64,000 nt of DNA, taken from positions 4,906,001 to 4,970,000 of the forward strand of contig NZ_CP098755.1 of assembly GCF_023746555.1 (NCBI RefSeq). The letters run 5' to 3'. The stretch is from Brevibacillus ruminantium (GTDB lineage Bacteria; Bacillota; Bacilli; Brevibacillales; Brevibacillaceae). Under the pieces are notes generated by a model, which worked only from the letters and a program-made list of their open reading frames with translations, had not been told where the DNA came from and searched no databases. Made by a program: the position numbers and the translations under genes. Positions 30,504-39,254 of this stretch are shown here, piece by piece. The number at the start of each line of letters is the position of its first letter. Positions within the stretch are counted from its first letter, which is position 1.

Positions 30504-30560
30504 TTTGTAGGACTTTATCCCTCTCTGTCGAATATTGGAAGTTGTCTAGACTTTCAAAAT
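30504..30560. promoter_or_regulatory. Shared divergent regulatory element, copy B
   Basis: TTTGTAGGA (30504-30512), 13 nt, TGTCGAA (30526-30532), then TTGG and GTTGTCTAGACTT. It parallels copy A at 29322, base for base over most of 60 bp. On the minus strand TTGAAA-N17-TATTCG could be a promoter whose -10 overlaps the Spo0A-box-like site. Confidence 0.5.
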
Positions 30561-30582
30561 CAACCTGGAGGGAGGTGGAACA

Positions 30583-31143
30583 ATGTTTAGCTCCGCTCAA
30601 GAGTTTGAAGATGCCATGAAAATGGCGCTTCGCAATATAGAAAACGGAAAACTAAAGCAATTTTACGAAACCAATAGTGAGCAGGATAACATCGATGTCT
30701 TGCAAAAATTATTGGATTTAGGCTATGCAACCGGATATTCTTTGAGTGGGTCCCTCGGTGGATACATGTTATCTCTGAATAACCCTAGGATAACCATAGA
30801 GGGGTTAAGATTCCTTGAAGGAAAACACCAAGAGCCTCTGATTCAACCTATCCAAAACTTTCACATCAACCAGGCTTCCAACTCCATGTTCGGCATTCAG
30901 AATCAGTCGACGATAAATGTCACTTATTCCGACGAACAAATCAGGGATTTAATTGATTCCCAATGCGACAATGAAGAGGACCGAAAAGAACTGCACGCTC
31001 TGCTTGAAACATTGAATGCAGTTATTCAAAATAACATTCCCGTTCAAAAAGGAACTTTTGCCCGATTTAGCGATCTGATCTCAAAATATTCGTGGATTAC
31101 CTCGCCGATCGTCGGGAGGTTGCTTGAGCATTTCACGAAATAA
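30583..31143 (+). CDS. Plus-strand accessory gene, candidate lysogen-expressed (moron) protein
   Basis: 186 aa, ATG behind GGAGGGAGGTGG. The N-terminal half (FEDAMKMALRNIENGKLKQF, VLQKLLDLGYATGYSL) looks like a winged-helix module of YjcQ type. A short stretch NFHINQASNSMFGIQNQSTI resembles the Asn/Gly bridge seen in several uncharacterised defence-like proteins, followed by a helical end. It stands alone on the plus strand between antirepressor genes, the typical place for immunity or exclusion genes. Function is a guess. Confidence 0.5.
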   Translation: MFSSAQEFEDAMKMALRNIENGKLKQFYETNSEQDNIDVLQKLLDLGYATGYSLSGSLGGYMLSLNNPRITIEGLRFLEGKHQEPLIQPIQNFHINQASNSMFGIQNQSTINVTYSDEQIRDLIDSQCDNEEDRKELHALLETLNAVIQNNIPVQKGTFARFSDLISKYSWITSPIVGRLLEHFTK

Positions 31144-31166
31144 TTGTTCCAGAGGGATTTCCTTCT

Positions 31167-31415
31167 TTACTCGCTAGGGAATCCCCGAAATTCCTCTTTA
31201 CTGAGAGTTTGAACACTTGCATTTCTGAATAAATGCAGTGAATGTTTGCCATCGCTTGATTTATCTGCAATTACCTCGACATCCAATCTTCGTTTGATCG
31301 CTACTTCTTGGTCGTAGGCGACCCTGCCATTAATTAAAACTTGGACCCGAACTGGTTCCACCGATACTTCTTCAGTCCCGACAATCACAATTTCTGTGGT
31401 AGTCTGCTTTTCCAT
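31167..31415 (-). CDS. Small phage protein, 82 aa
   Basis: ATG at 31415, GGAG about 9 nt upstream (an ATG at 31424 is too close to its site). Beta-rich (TEIVIVGTEEVSVEPVRVQV) with a basic C-terminal half. It converges with 30583-31143. Upstream are two GCTTGTCCACC direct repeats (about 31435 and 31458). Not recognised. Confidence 0.45.
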   Translation of the reverse strand: MEKQTTTEIVIVGTEEVSVEPVRVQVLINGRVAYDQEVAIKRRLDVEVIADKSSDGKHSLHLFRNASVQTLSKEEFRGFPSE

Positions 31416-31468
31416 TGTTTTCATCTCCTCCTTGGCTTGTCCACCAGAGCGACTTCTAGCTTGTCCAC

Positions 31469-32122
31469 CTACGCAATACGCTTTAGTTTCATCTGCTCGT
31501 AATATTGCATAAGTGTCCGCTTACGTTGCTCATAATCAGTGATCGCTACGATCAGGCCGATGTCCACGCGTTGGAGCGTTTCTATTGCCTTGATTTGCTC
31601 TAGACTCAGGTAAGGTTTAATGACTTCGCCTTTTGGGATTCCACATTGCTCACGGTACTTCTTTGCATCCACACCGAGCACAATACGATAAATCATGTTA
31701 ATTTCATTGGAAAAGTGATAGTGCTTTGGCTCTTCGTGAGCTGCCATAATCGCATCCGTAAATGCCGGAAACTCAATCTTGGTTGCCTGCAAAGACTGGA
31801 TAAAGCGCTCCATTTCATTGAACCGACGGATGTATGCTTCTTTAAAGACCGCTGCCTTCTTACCTCGATATCCCATTACCAAGAAAGTGAAACCGTCTTT
31901 GGTCATAAGGATTTCTGGCATCTTCTTGTTCTGTTCACTTCGGTAAGAGGAGACCTCAAAATTGAGGGCTCTAAATTCCTCGCTGCAATCTAGGTTTTCG
32001 ATGTCTCGAAGTACGTTGTAGTGCTCTTTCTCGAACTCTACGGCAACTTGACGACTACTGCAAAACGCTTGACCGTTGCGTTCATATAGGCCGTATTCGG
32101 GATTGAGAATGAGTTTGCTCAT
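31469..32122 (-). CDS. Rha-family antirepressor
   Basis: 217 aa from ATG 32122 behind GAAAGGAGGTAC. The Rha domain is clear: FCSSRQVAVEFEKEHYNVLR, DIENLDCSEEFRALNFEVSS, and PEILMTKDGFTFLVMGYRGK. The C-terminal part is helical. Rha proteins interfere with repressor or host regulation. It lies first among the leftward early genes after the Cro region. Confidence 0.85.
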   Translation of the reverse strand: MSKLILNPEYGLYERNGQAFCSSRQVAVEFEKEHYNVLRDIENLDCSEEFRALNFEVSSYRSEQNKKMPEILMTKDGFTFLVMGYRGKKAAVFKEAYIRRFNEMERFIQSLQATKIEFPAFTDAIMAAHEEPKHYHFSNEINMIYRIVLGVDAKKYREQCGIPKGEVIKPYLSLEQIKAIETLQRVDIGLIVAITDYEQRKRTLMQYYEQMKLKRIA

Positions 32123-32150
32123 GGTGTACCTCCTTTCACGCTGTACTTTG

Positions 32151-32294
32151 TTACATTGATGTTGGTTTGCTTTTTGCAATCAAGTCTTTGACTATCATTT
32201 TCGCGATCAAGTCATACGCCTCATCTGGTCTGGGATGTGGAACGGTTTTTACAGTGATTCCTAGCTTTGCCGCGGGCTCCCTAACGACTCCCAA
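32151..32294 (-). CDS. Small phage protein, 47 aa (TTG start)
   Basis: TTG at 32294, AGGAGG 7 nt upstream. The sequence (VVREPAAKLGITVKTVPHPR, then DEAYDLIAKMI) reads as a well-formed small protein. An ATG in another frame gives only 12 codons. Not named. Confidence 0.5.
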   Translation of the reverse strand: MGVVREPAAKLGITVKTVPHPRPDEAYDLIAKMIVKDLIAKSKPTSM

Positions 32295-32327
32295 GCCATT
32301 TCCTCCTTTCGTGCTGTTTGATCGTAG

Positions 32328-32564
32328 TCAGGCAGTTGTTTTACCTACTTCAACTTCATGTTTCATGAAGTTTGTGGGTAAAAAAATTTCATCTATTTTT
32401 CTACCCAATCTTTCGGCTATCGCGAACATCTCATTGGCCTTAAACTGAGATATGCCAGTTTCCTTGTTGATGTAGGTACGCACGTCAACACCAATCAGCT
32501 TCGCCATGTCCTGTTGCGTTAACCCATGATACTTCCGCCAAGCGATCAGTTTTTCTTGCTGCAT
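32328..32564 (-). CDS. Cro-like Xre-family regulator
   Basis: 78 aa from ATG 32564 behind CGGAGGTG. Helix-turn-helix LTQQDMAKLIGVDVRTYINK, then KANEMFAIAERLGRKIDEIF. Divergent from the CI-like gene, with an operator over its own promoter and a second perfect operator in its own 3' end. It should oppose the repressor after induction. Confidence 0.8.
   Translation of the reverse strand: MQQEKLIAWRKYHGLTQQDMAKLIGVDVRTYINKETGISQFKANEMFAIAERLGRKIDEIFLPTNFMKHEVEVGKTTA
32353..32371. promoter_or_regulatory. Repressor operator inside the cro-like gene
   Basis: ACTTCATG-TTT-CATGAAGT, a perfect 8+3+8 inverted repeat. Identical arms to the intergenic operator at 32581. It lies in the last codons of the Cro-like gene, so it could block elongation or serve looping. 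Confidence 0.7.
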
Positions 32565-32684
32565 ATCATCACCTCCGATGACTTCATGATACATGAAGTA
32601 AAAAAGGAAGTCAACAAATATTTTCACAAAATATGAAATTAAATGTTTACGGTTTCATGAAGTTTGGTATAATATAATTGAAAG
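32565..32684. promoter_or_regulatory. Divergent lysogeny switch: promoters and operators
   Basis: ACTTCATG-ATA-CATGAAGT (32581-32599) is a perfect operator. On the minus strand TTGACT (32614-32609), 17 nt, TATCAT (32591-32586) is the Cro-side promoter; its -10 is inside the operator. On the plus strand a TATAAT (32668-32673) with a TTTACG-like -35 drives the repressor, with a half operator TTTCATGAAGT (32653-32663) between. The arrangement implies repression of the early promoter and feedback on the repressor. Confidence 0.75.
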
Positions 32685-32699
32685 GTGGTTGGAAATTTC

Positions 32700-33332
32700 A
32701 TGAAGGACGTTTCAAGGTATGTAGGTATGCAAATAAGGAAGTACCGCAAAATGCGGAACATGACACAAAAAGAGCTGGGCCTGAAGATCGGTGTGAAGCA
32801 TAATACCATATCTTCATATGAGGCTGGGACGAATGAACCTGAACAAAATACGCTTTTCGCTATCGCCGACGCTCTCGGAGTTAGCATTAACGATTTGTTC
32901 CCAAAAATTAATGAGGAAATCAGTAACCTTATTCCTCTTCCCCGGGAAGTTAGGCCGATCCCGATTATCGGCGTTATTGCTTGCGGCGATCCGATTTTTG
33001 CGGAACAGAATGTTGAAGACTACCGGTATGAGGTTGTCGAAAACTTACCGTCCGGAAAGCTGTATTATCTATACGCAAAAGGTGACTCTATGAGCCCGAC
33101 CATTCCTAGCAACTCCCTCGTCTTGATCCGTGAGCAACCGACTGTTGAGTCTGGACAAATCGCAGCAGTGCTACTTAACGGCGATACTGAAGCAACATTG
33201 AAGAGGATAAAGTGGCAAGGGGACATCATGATTTTAATGCCGGACAACCCTGCGTATGAGCCGATAGTGGCGACAAACGAGAACCAGGTACGCATAATTG
33301 GACGGGCTATCAAATATTCTGTTGACCTTTAA
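32700..33332 (+). CDS. CI/LexA-like phage repressor (Xre + S24 peptidase)
   Basis: 210 aa from ATG 32700. N-terminal helix-turn-helix MTQKELGLKIGVKHNTISSY. The C-terminal part is an S24 self-cleavage domain: cleavage site IACGDP (C95-G96), Ser130 in GDSMSP, Lys168 in EATLKR. Like P22 C2, it has Cys-Gly rather than Ala-Gly at the cut. It would be cleaved on SOS induction, linking prophage release to DNA damage. The ribosome site AAGGTGG is 11 nt from the ATG, so a GTG at 32685 is possible. Confidence 0.85.
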   Translation: MKDVSRYVGMQIRKYRKMRNMTQKELGLKIGVKHNTISSYEAGTNEPEQNTLFAIADALGVSINDLFPKINEEISNLIPLPREVRPIPIIGVIACGDPIFAEQNVEDYRYEVVENLPSGKLYYLYAKGDSMSPTIPSNSLVLIREQPTVESGQIAAVLLNGDTEATLKRIKWQGDIMILMPDNPAYEPIVATNENQVRIIGRAIKYSVDL

Positions 33333-33368
33333 ATATAATGAAATACTAGTGATAAGGTGAGATCAGAT

Positions 33369-34949
33369 ATGTCTTTACGCGCCGTTGCTTACCTACGTTA
33401 CAGTTCAGACAATCAACGGGCTGAATCAATAGACGCACAGTTAAAAGCAATTAAGGAGTATTGCAAGCGAAAAGGGTATATCCTTGTCGGCACATACACA
33501 GACGAAGCTAAAACCGCTACGACTGACCGCCGTCCAGATTTTCAGCGTATGATGGCTGATAGTTCTATGGGCATTTTTGACGTAGTTGTGGTACACAAGC
33601 GTGATCGGTTTGCGCGTGATCGTTATGACAGTGCCTTTTACAAACGCTTGCTAAAAAAGAATAATGTCTTACTTGAAAGCGTCCTGGAACAGTTCGACAA
33701 TTCTCCAGAATCAATTATTTTAGAGTCTGTTCTTGACGGTATGGCAGAATATTACAGTGCCAATCTAGCCCGTGAAGCTCGAAAAGGTATGGCCGAAAAT
33801 GCTGAAAAAGGGTTGCACGCTGGCGGCCGTCCTCCATACGGATATAAGGTAAACCCCGAAACGCTGAAATATGAGATTGACGAAAAAACGTACAGGGCTG
33901 TACAGATTTACTTCGAAGGGATCGCTAGCGGTCTATCCGTACCTCAGATTGTAGAGTTACTGAATGAACAAGGATTCCGTACAAGAACAGGAAGGAAATT
34001 TACAAAGAACAGCTTTGACGGCTGGGCATCGAATCAGAAATACAAAGGCGTATATACTTGGGATGTAGCCAGCGCCAAAAATGAGGATGGCAAGCGAAAT
34101 ACCCATAAGAAAAAACCAGTCGAACAGCAAGTAATTATACCGGGGGCTATTCCAGCGATTGTATCCAAAGAATTATGGGAAAAGGTGAACGCCATTATGG
34201 CCGACAGAAAAAAGAAACCTGGGGCTTTCAAGTCGAAAATATTGTATCTCCTTACTGGAAAGGTTCGCTGCGGAAAATGCGGAGCAAACTACGCGGGTAA
34301 TTCTTACGTTAATCACAAAGGCGGCAACCATTTAAGATACTACCGTTGCGCTGCCAAGTGCGGTAATACAGGCGTGAGGAAAGAAGACTTGGAACATATC
34401 GTTATCGAACAGCTTGTAGAAAACTGCTTTACCGATGCGGCCATGATAGAAGTTGCACGCAAAGTACAGGACCTTTATCGGGAACAAAAGGCCAGCAGTC
34501 AGCAAGATATACAGCCGATCAAACGCGAAATTGCAGAAACTGAAAAGAAGCTGAATAACTGGATTGAAGCGATCGGCGAAGGGCTGCTTGATAAAAATGT
34601 ATTGGCTGAAAAGATCAAAGAAGCAAACCAGCGGAAAGTTATTCTTGAATCCGAATTACACCATATCGAAGTAATGAACAGTATCAATGACATTGACGAA
34701 AAACTGATTATCGACTTACTGGAACAGAAAAAGCACTCGCTTTTCTCCGACAGCGACGAAGAAAAAAAGCAAGTGCTCCAGGAATTCGTTCAGGAAGTAA
34801 TTATACTGCCATCCAGGGATATTAACAACTTTTATGTAGAATTAACATGCAGGGTTTTTAATGGTGGAGGCGGGGGGATTCGAACCCCCGTCCGAAAACA
34901 GCGATACATAAGCATCTCCGAGCGCAGTCACTCATTTAGATTTCGGTGA
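33369..34949 (+). CDS. int: Large serine integrase, reading into ssrA
   Basis: 526 aa from ATG 33369, with AGGTGA 8 nt upstream. Resolvase domain with AYLRYSSDNQRAESIDAQ (catalytic Ser in YSS) and DVVVVHKRDRFARDRYD; a recombinase domain with KGLHAGGRPPYGYKV; a zinc ribbon with CGKCGANY and CAAKCG; a long coiled coil. All parts for integration are present. The last 28 residues, starting at GGGGGIRTPV, are encoded by the antisense of the tmRNA 3' end. In the free phage the C-terminus will differ, since it depends on the attachment junction. Confidence 0.9.
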   Translation: MSLRAVAYLRYSSDNQRAESIDAQLKAIKEYCKRKGYILVGTYTDEAKTATTDRRPDFQRMMADSSMGIFDVVVVHKRDRFARDRYDSAFYKRLLKKNNVLLESVLEQFDNSPESIILESVLDGMAEYYSANLAREARKGMAENAEKGLHAGGRPPYGYKVNPETLKYEIDEKTYRAVQIYFEGIASGLSVPQIVELLNEQGFRTRTGRKFTKNSFDGWASNQKYKGVYTWDVASAKNEDGKRNTHKKKPVEQQVIIPGAIPAIVSKELWEKVNAIMADRKKKPGAFKSKILYLLTGKVRCGKCGANYAGNSYVNHKGGNHLRYYRCAAKCGNTGVRKEDLEHIVIEQLVENCFTDAAMIEVARKVQDLYREQKASSQQDIQPIKREIAETEKKLNNWIEAIGEGLLDKNVLAEKIKEANQRKVILESELHHIEVMNSINDIDEKLIIDLLEQKKHSLFSDSDEEKKQVLQEFVQEVIILPSRDINNFYVELTCRVFNGGGGGIRTPVRKQRYISISERSHSFRFR

Positions 34950-35216
34950 TGGATTCGCGGAGTGACGCGCTGACCCAGCACCTAGCCTGATTGATCTTCT
35001 TCCTTTGGCCCCAGGCGGAGACCTCCGGCGTATCCCACTAAAGTTGAGCGCTAGTCATGCCACATGGGCGATGGAATGGTAGCGCCTCACTGGTTATTAA
35101 GCAGCGAGAGAAAGTTGTTTGTTGCCAGTTAATGGCGTTTGCGTTGATGACGAGGTCCGCAACCCCCCGGCTCGCTTCTTATGCTCTACCATCCCCGTCG
35201 AATCCAGAACGCCCCC
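34862..35216 (-). ncRNA. ssrA: tmRNA (ssrA), integration site of the prophage
   Basis: 355 nt. The 5' end GGGGGCG pairs with 3' CGCCTCC (one G-U pair), followed by A and encoded CCA at 34862. The T-arm sequence GGTTCGAATCC-type is at the 3' side. The tag frame at 35126-35097 reads G-N-K-Q-L-S-L-A-A then TAA TAA. It rescues stalled ribosomes with SmpB, encoded next door. The prophage lies against its 3' end and must restore that end on integration, so tmRNA should still work. Confidence 0.9.
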
Positions 35217-35398
35217 AGGATGGGAAAGATCGTGTCACCGATTAGGTAGACAACGATGTTGTCAAAAAGATTGAATGAGGTCTCATGCGAATGTGTCTGA
35301 ATCTGAGGCTATATCAGATGAGACAAAAAAAGCCCAGGCGAAATCGATAATCGGTTCCACACCCAGACGTTTTGGTTCACATCACTCATTGCTTCTTT

Positions 35399-35428
35399 AC
35401 TATAGCATATGAATCATGCAATTCTCAA
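35399..35428 (-). promoter_or_regulatory. Likely ssrA promoter
   Basis: On the minus strand TTGAGA (35428-35423), 18 nt, TATAGT (35404-35399). It is about 180 nt before the mature 5' end, so a precursor would be trimmed. The region 35217-35559 has no other gene; it also holds a GCCTGGGC-T7 stretch (around 35325) that is terminator-like but poorly paired. Confidence 0.5.
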
Positions 35429-35559
35429 CGTATGTTAGTGGTAACCCTGCCAGTGTGCGCCAAAGTCCGTGAATTTCGCGAGAGACAGTACATGCATACC
35501 GCCTATTCACTCGCTCCATATTTTTCTTCAACAGCAAGACGTCCATGGCATTCCTATAC

Positions 35560-36033
35560 TTACACCTTCTGCCGCTCCCGCAGCGCACGCTCCACTTCAC
35601 GCGCAGCGTCCTTCTTCTTCAAGTCCTCGCGCTTGTCGTAGTTCTTCTTCCCTTTGACCAGCGCCAGCTCTACCTTGGCCCAGCCGCCTTTTAAGTAAAT
35701 GCTGAGCGGAACCAGCGAGTAGCCGCGTTCCCGGGTGAGGCTGTTCAGTTTGAGGATTTCCAAACGACTCAACAGCAGCTTGCGCGTCCGCTCCGGCTCA
35801 TGGTTGAAGCGGTTGCCTTGATCGTACGGGCTGATGTGCACATTGTACAGAAGCATCTCACCGTTTTGAATCCGGGCAAAGCTGTCCTTGAGCTGTACGC
35901 GACCGGCCCTCACCGATTTGATCTCCGTCCCCGTCAGGGCAATGCCTGCTTCGTAGACTTCCTCGATATGATAATCGTGGCGGGCTTTCCGGTTTTGCGC
36001 CAGCGTTTTGACACCTGTTTTCGGTTTTGACAT
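35560..36033 (-). CDS. smpB: SmpB, tmRNA-binding protein
   Basis: 157 aa from ATG 36033 behind GAGGTGATC. Typical Smp[41 protein letters not shown], and the basic C-terminal tail ([17 protein letters not shown]), which enters the mRNA path. It is required for trans-translation and lies directly upstream of ssrA, as in many Bacillales. Confidence 0.97.
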   Translation of the reverse strand: MSKPKTGVKTLAQNRKARHDYHIEEVYEAGIALTGTEIKSVRAGRVQLKDSFARIQNGEMLLYNVHISPYDQGNRFNHEPERTRKLLLSRLEILKLNSLTRERGYSLVPLSIYLKGGWAKVELALVKGKKNYDKREDLKKKDAAREVERALRERQKV

Positions 36034-36140
36034 GGAGATCACCTCGCTTTTGGTACCGGTTCAAATAAAGAAAATATGGTAACAGTTAGTCTAGCAAAAA
36101 ATAGGTTCGGTGGCAAGAATTTTTATCTCGAATCGATCTG

Positions 36141-36177
36141 TAAAGCAAAGGGACGGCGGTGCACTACCGCCGTTCCC
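36141..36177 (-). terminator. Terminator after rnr
   Basis: On the minus strand GGGAACGGCGGT (36177-36166) pairs with ACCGCCGTCCC (36160-36150), one base bulged, then TTTGCTTTA. It lies between the end of rnr and smpB. Confidence 0.6.
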
Positions 36178-36230
36178 GTGATTGATCGTCATTCTTACTC
36201 CAGACTGCTGCGGGTATCGTCACTATGTCA

Positions 36231-36282
36231 GCTGGCAGTTGCTTGTCTTTGTCAATATGTCTGCTGGCAGTTGCTTGTCTTT
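36231..36282. repeat. 20-nt direct repeat between rnr and smpB
   Basis: GCTGGCAGTTGCTTGTCTTT occurs at 36231-36250 and 36263-36282, 32 bp apart. The gap 36178-36402 holds no gene. It may be a local duplication; no function is evident. Confidence 0.5.
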
Positions 36283-36402
36283 CAAACAAAAGCGGCTGCT
36301 CTGCTACAAACTCCACTGTCGTCCAGTGTACCACTTTTAGACACCGCCAAATCCAGCCAACGAAGGCAACAGCCTATCCATTTACAGATCGGTCCGTCTT
36401 AC

Positions 36403-38877
36403 CTACCGCCGCTTCCGCTTCGCCTGACCCGCTACATTCTTCCGCTTCTTTTTCTTGGAACGAACCAGGTCCTCCCAGAAAGCCTTCTCGCGTGGAGCCG
36501 CCTGCTCTGTATCCCCTAACCGGATGACATCTTCTCCGCCGGCTTTTGCACCGGTCGCTTCCGGATTTTGGTTCACTTTGTACGTCTTCGCTCCGCTCTC
36601 CTTGCGCTTCTTGCGGAAGGCTGCTGGGTGCAGCTCTCGTCTCTGCGGCTGATCCTTTTTGGCGGAGCGCTCCTGCTTGGTCCGTCTGTCCTGACGCTCT
36701 TTCCCGCGCCCTTCGATGACCTTGGGACCGCGCTCGCGGCCGCGGAAACCGCCTGACTTTTTCATCCCGACGACTTCAAAGTCGATGGCGCGCTCGTCGA
36801 CGTTTACGTTGGAGACGCGCACCTGGACGACGTCACCGATGCGGAACTGCTTGCCTGTCCGCTCGCCGATCAGGGCGTATGCTTTTTCGTGGTAGTGGTA
36901 ATAGTCGTCGGTCAAAAAGCTGACGTGCACCAGGCCCTCAATCGTGTTGGGCAGCTCGACGAACATCCCAAACGAGGTGACGCCGGAGATCACGCCCTCA
37001 AACTCCTCGCCGATCCGCTCCAGCATGAATTCCGCCTTTTTCAGGTCGTCTGTCTCGCGCTCTGCATCTACGGCCAGGCGCTCGCGCTGGGAAGAATGAT
37101 CCGCGATGAGCGGCATTTGCTCCTGCCAATGGGCCAACCGTTTTTCCGACAACTCTCCCTCCAGCGATTCGCGGATGCGGCGATGCACGATGAGATCGGG
37201 GTAGCGCCGGATCGGGGATGTAAAATGTGTGTAGAAATCGGTCGCCAGCCCGTAGTGCCCCAGACTTTCCGCGTCATATCGCGCTTGCTTCATCGAGCGC
37301 AAGAGCACGGTGCTGATGATGATTTCTTCCGGTGTTCCTTTTACTTCCTCCAAAAGCTGCTGCAGAGCGCGGGGATGCACAGTGTTTCCCTTGCCGCGCA
37401 CGCTGTAGCCAAAATTGGTGATGAACTCCATAAAAGCCAGCAGCTTTTCCTCTTTGGGATCTTCGTGAACCCGGTAAATAAAAGGCTGTTTCATCCAATG
37501 GAAATGCTCGGCCACCGTTTCGTTGGCAGCCAGCATGAATTCTTCGATAATGCTTTCCGCGATGGAGCGGTCACGGAATCCGATGTCCGTAGGTGTGCCC
37601 TCTTCGTTGACGTAAATTTTCGCTTCGCGGAAATCGAAATCGATGGCGCCCCGTTGCATCCGTTTGGCCCGACGCTTGCGAGCAAGCTTTTCCATTTGGC
37701 GGAACATCGGGACGAGCGCTTCGTATTTGGCGATCAGCTCTTCGTCGTTATCCTCCAGGATTTTGCGGATATCGGAGTAGGTCATCCGTTCATTGGTGCG
37801 GATGACGCTCAGGAAGATGTCGTAGCCGACCACATTGGCCTCTGCGTCCATTTCCATATCGCAGGAGATCGTCAGGCGGTCTACCTTGGGATTCAGGCTG
37901 CAAATCCCGTTGGACAGGCGATGCGGCAGCATCGGAATGACACGGTCGACGAGGTAGACGCTCGTCCCGCGTCGATACGCTTCCTGATCCAGCGGAGAAT
38001 TTTCCCGGACGTAGTAGCTGACGTCTGCAATATGGACACCCAGTCGGTAATTTCCGTTGGGCAACACTTCGACCGAAACGGCATCATCCAGGTCCTTGGC
38101 ATCTGCTCCGTCGATCGTGACCATCACGCGATCGCGCAGATCGCGTCTGCCCTTGATTTCTTCTTCGGAAATCTCATCAGGAGCTGCCTCTGCTTCTGCC
38201 AGCACATCGGCTGGGAAGGCCTCCGGCAAACCAAATTTGCGGATGATCGAGAGAATATCTACACCGGGATCATTTTTGTGGCCCAGGATCTCGGTTACTT
38301 CGCCCTCGGGATTGACGCGCCCCTCCGGATAGCGGACGATCTTGGCCACGACCTTATGACCGTCTACCGCTCCGTTGTACGCTTCTTTCGGGATAAAGAT
38401 ATCCTTGCCGATTCGTTTTTCATCGGGAATGACAAAGGCGTAATGCGTCTCGTCTTTAAAGGTACCGACGACCTCGGTAATTCCCCGCTCCACGACGCGA
38501 ATAATTCTGCCCTCAGAGCGGTTCCCACCGCTGATTTTCTCCAGCCTCACCAGAACGGTATCGCCGTGCAAGGCGCCATTCATATCATTGGCGTGCACGT
38601 AGATGTCATCCTGTTCAGGGGCCTCCGCGATCACAAAACCAAACCCTTTGGGGTGATTTTGCAGTCTTCCGCGGATCAGGTTCATTTTTTCCGGTACGCC
38701 GTAGCGATTCGTTCTCGTCCGCACGACTTCTCCGCTATCCTCCAACTGGTTCAGCGTTTTGACCAGTTCTTTAAAAGCATCCGCATCCTCGATTCCAAAT
38801 GCAGCTTCCAACTCTGCCACCGTCATGGGGTGATATGCCTGTTCCCTCATGAACGCGAGTATTTCATGTTCTTTCAT
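36403..38877 (-). CDS. rnr: Ribonuclease R
   Basis: 824 aa from ATG 38877 behind AGAGGAGGC; the longer frame lacks a site. N-terminal helix-turn-helix-like and two cold-shock domains, the RNB catalytic domain with [16 protein letters not shown] and its Asp cluster, then an S1 domain ([20 protein letters not shown]). A long basic Lys/Arg tail follows. It degrades structured RNA 3'-5' and acts with tmRNA and SmpB in clearing stalled messages. Follows secG after a terminator. Confidence 0.95.
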   Translation of the reverse strand: MKEHEILAFMREQAYHPMTVAELEAAFGIEDADAFKELVKTLNQLEDSGEVVRTRTNRYGVPEKMNLIRGRLQNHPKGFGFVIAEAPEQDDIYVHANDMNGALHGDTVLVRLEKISGGNRSEGRIIRVVERGITEVVGTFKDETHYAFVIPDEKRIGKDIFIPKEAYNGAVDGHKVVAKIVRYPEGRVNPEGEVTEILGHKNDPGVDILSIIRKFGLPEAFPADVLAEAEAAPDEISEEEIKGRRDLRDRVMVTIDGADAKDLDDAVSVEVLPNGNYRLGVHIADVSYYVRENSPLDQEAYRRGTSVYLVDRVIPMLPHRLSNGICSLNPKVDRLTISCDMEMDAEANVVGYDIFLSVIRTNERMTYSDIRKILEDNDEELIAKYEALVPMFRQMEKLARKRRAKRMQRGAIDFDFREAKIYVNEEGTPTDIGFRDRSIAESIIEEFMLAANETVAEHFHWMKQPFIYRVHEDPKEEKLLAFMEFITNFGYSVRGKGNTVHPRALQQLLEEVKGTPEEIIISTVLLRSMKQARYDAESLGHYGLATDFYTHFTSPIRRYPDLIVHRRIRESLEGELSEKRLAHWQEQMPLIADHSSQRERLAVDAERETDDLKKAEFMLERIGEEFEGVISGVTSFGMFVELPNTIEGLVHVSFLTDDYYHYHEKAYALIGERTGKQFRIGDVVQVRVSNVNVDERAIDFEVVGMKKSGGFRGRERGPKVIEGRGKERQDRRTKQERSAKKDQPQRRELHPAAFRKKRKESGAKTYKVNQNPEATGAKAGGEDVIRLGDTEQAAPREKAFWEDLVRSKKKKRKNVAGQAKRKRR

Positions 38878-38960
38878 ACTAAGCCTCCTCTGCCGCGAAT
38901 ACATGTCTCGCCAGCTTCTCTTACTATGTAGTATTCGCCGCTCGCGCTCACGGCAAACCA

Positions 38961-38995
38961 AATAGAGAAAAAGACAGCAAGGTTACCTTGCTGTC
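38961..38995 (-). terminator. Terminator after secG
   Basis: On the minus strand GACAGCAAGG-TAA-CCTTGCTGTC, followed by TTTTTCTC. Perfect 10-bp stem (38973-38995). It separates secG from rnr. Confidence 0.8.
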
Positions 38996-39011
38996 TTACG
39001 CTAATCGAACA

Positions 39012-39254
39012 TTACGCTCCGCTTTTTAAGAAATATCCCAACAAGATCGCAAACACCATAAACAATACGGCAAATATAACCGTCAGCCTGCCAAGCAGCG
39101 CATCAATTCCGCGGGCTTTCTGTTTCCCCATCAGTTGTTCAGCGCCGCCGCCAATTGCTCCGGAAAGACCGGCACTTTTACCAGATTGGAGCAAAACGAC
39201 AATAATTAATCCGATACTCGCGATTATCAGCAAAATTTTCGCAGCCAATGCCAT
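39012..39254 (-). CDS. secG: SecG translocase subunit
   Basis: 80 aa, two membrane helices ([20 protein letters not shown] and [20 protein letters not shown]) with the Gly-rich loop between. A small partner of SecYE that assists protein export. Start ATG behind GAGGTGAAT. Its usual neighbour rnr is downstream. Confidence 0.93.
   Translation of the reverse strand: MALAAKILLIIASIGLIIVVLLQSGKSAGLSGAIGGGAEQLMGKQKARGIDALLGRLTVIFAVLFMVFAILLGYFLKSGA

Noticed and set aside
34862-34949. GGGGGIRTPV ending as a real protein domain
   Set aside because: This string is the well-known translation of a T-arm and acceptor end, here the antisense tmRNA.
35320-35345. GCCTGGGC-T7 as smpB terminator
   Set aside because: Stem is only 3 bp with a 2-nt loop; too weak to list as a terminator.
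36889-38931. 680-codon open frame on the plus strand
   Set aside because: Exactly antisense to RNase R; protein has no recognisable domain and codon pattern follows the reverse of rnr.
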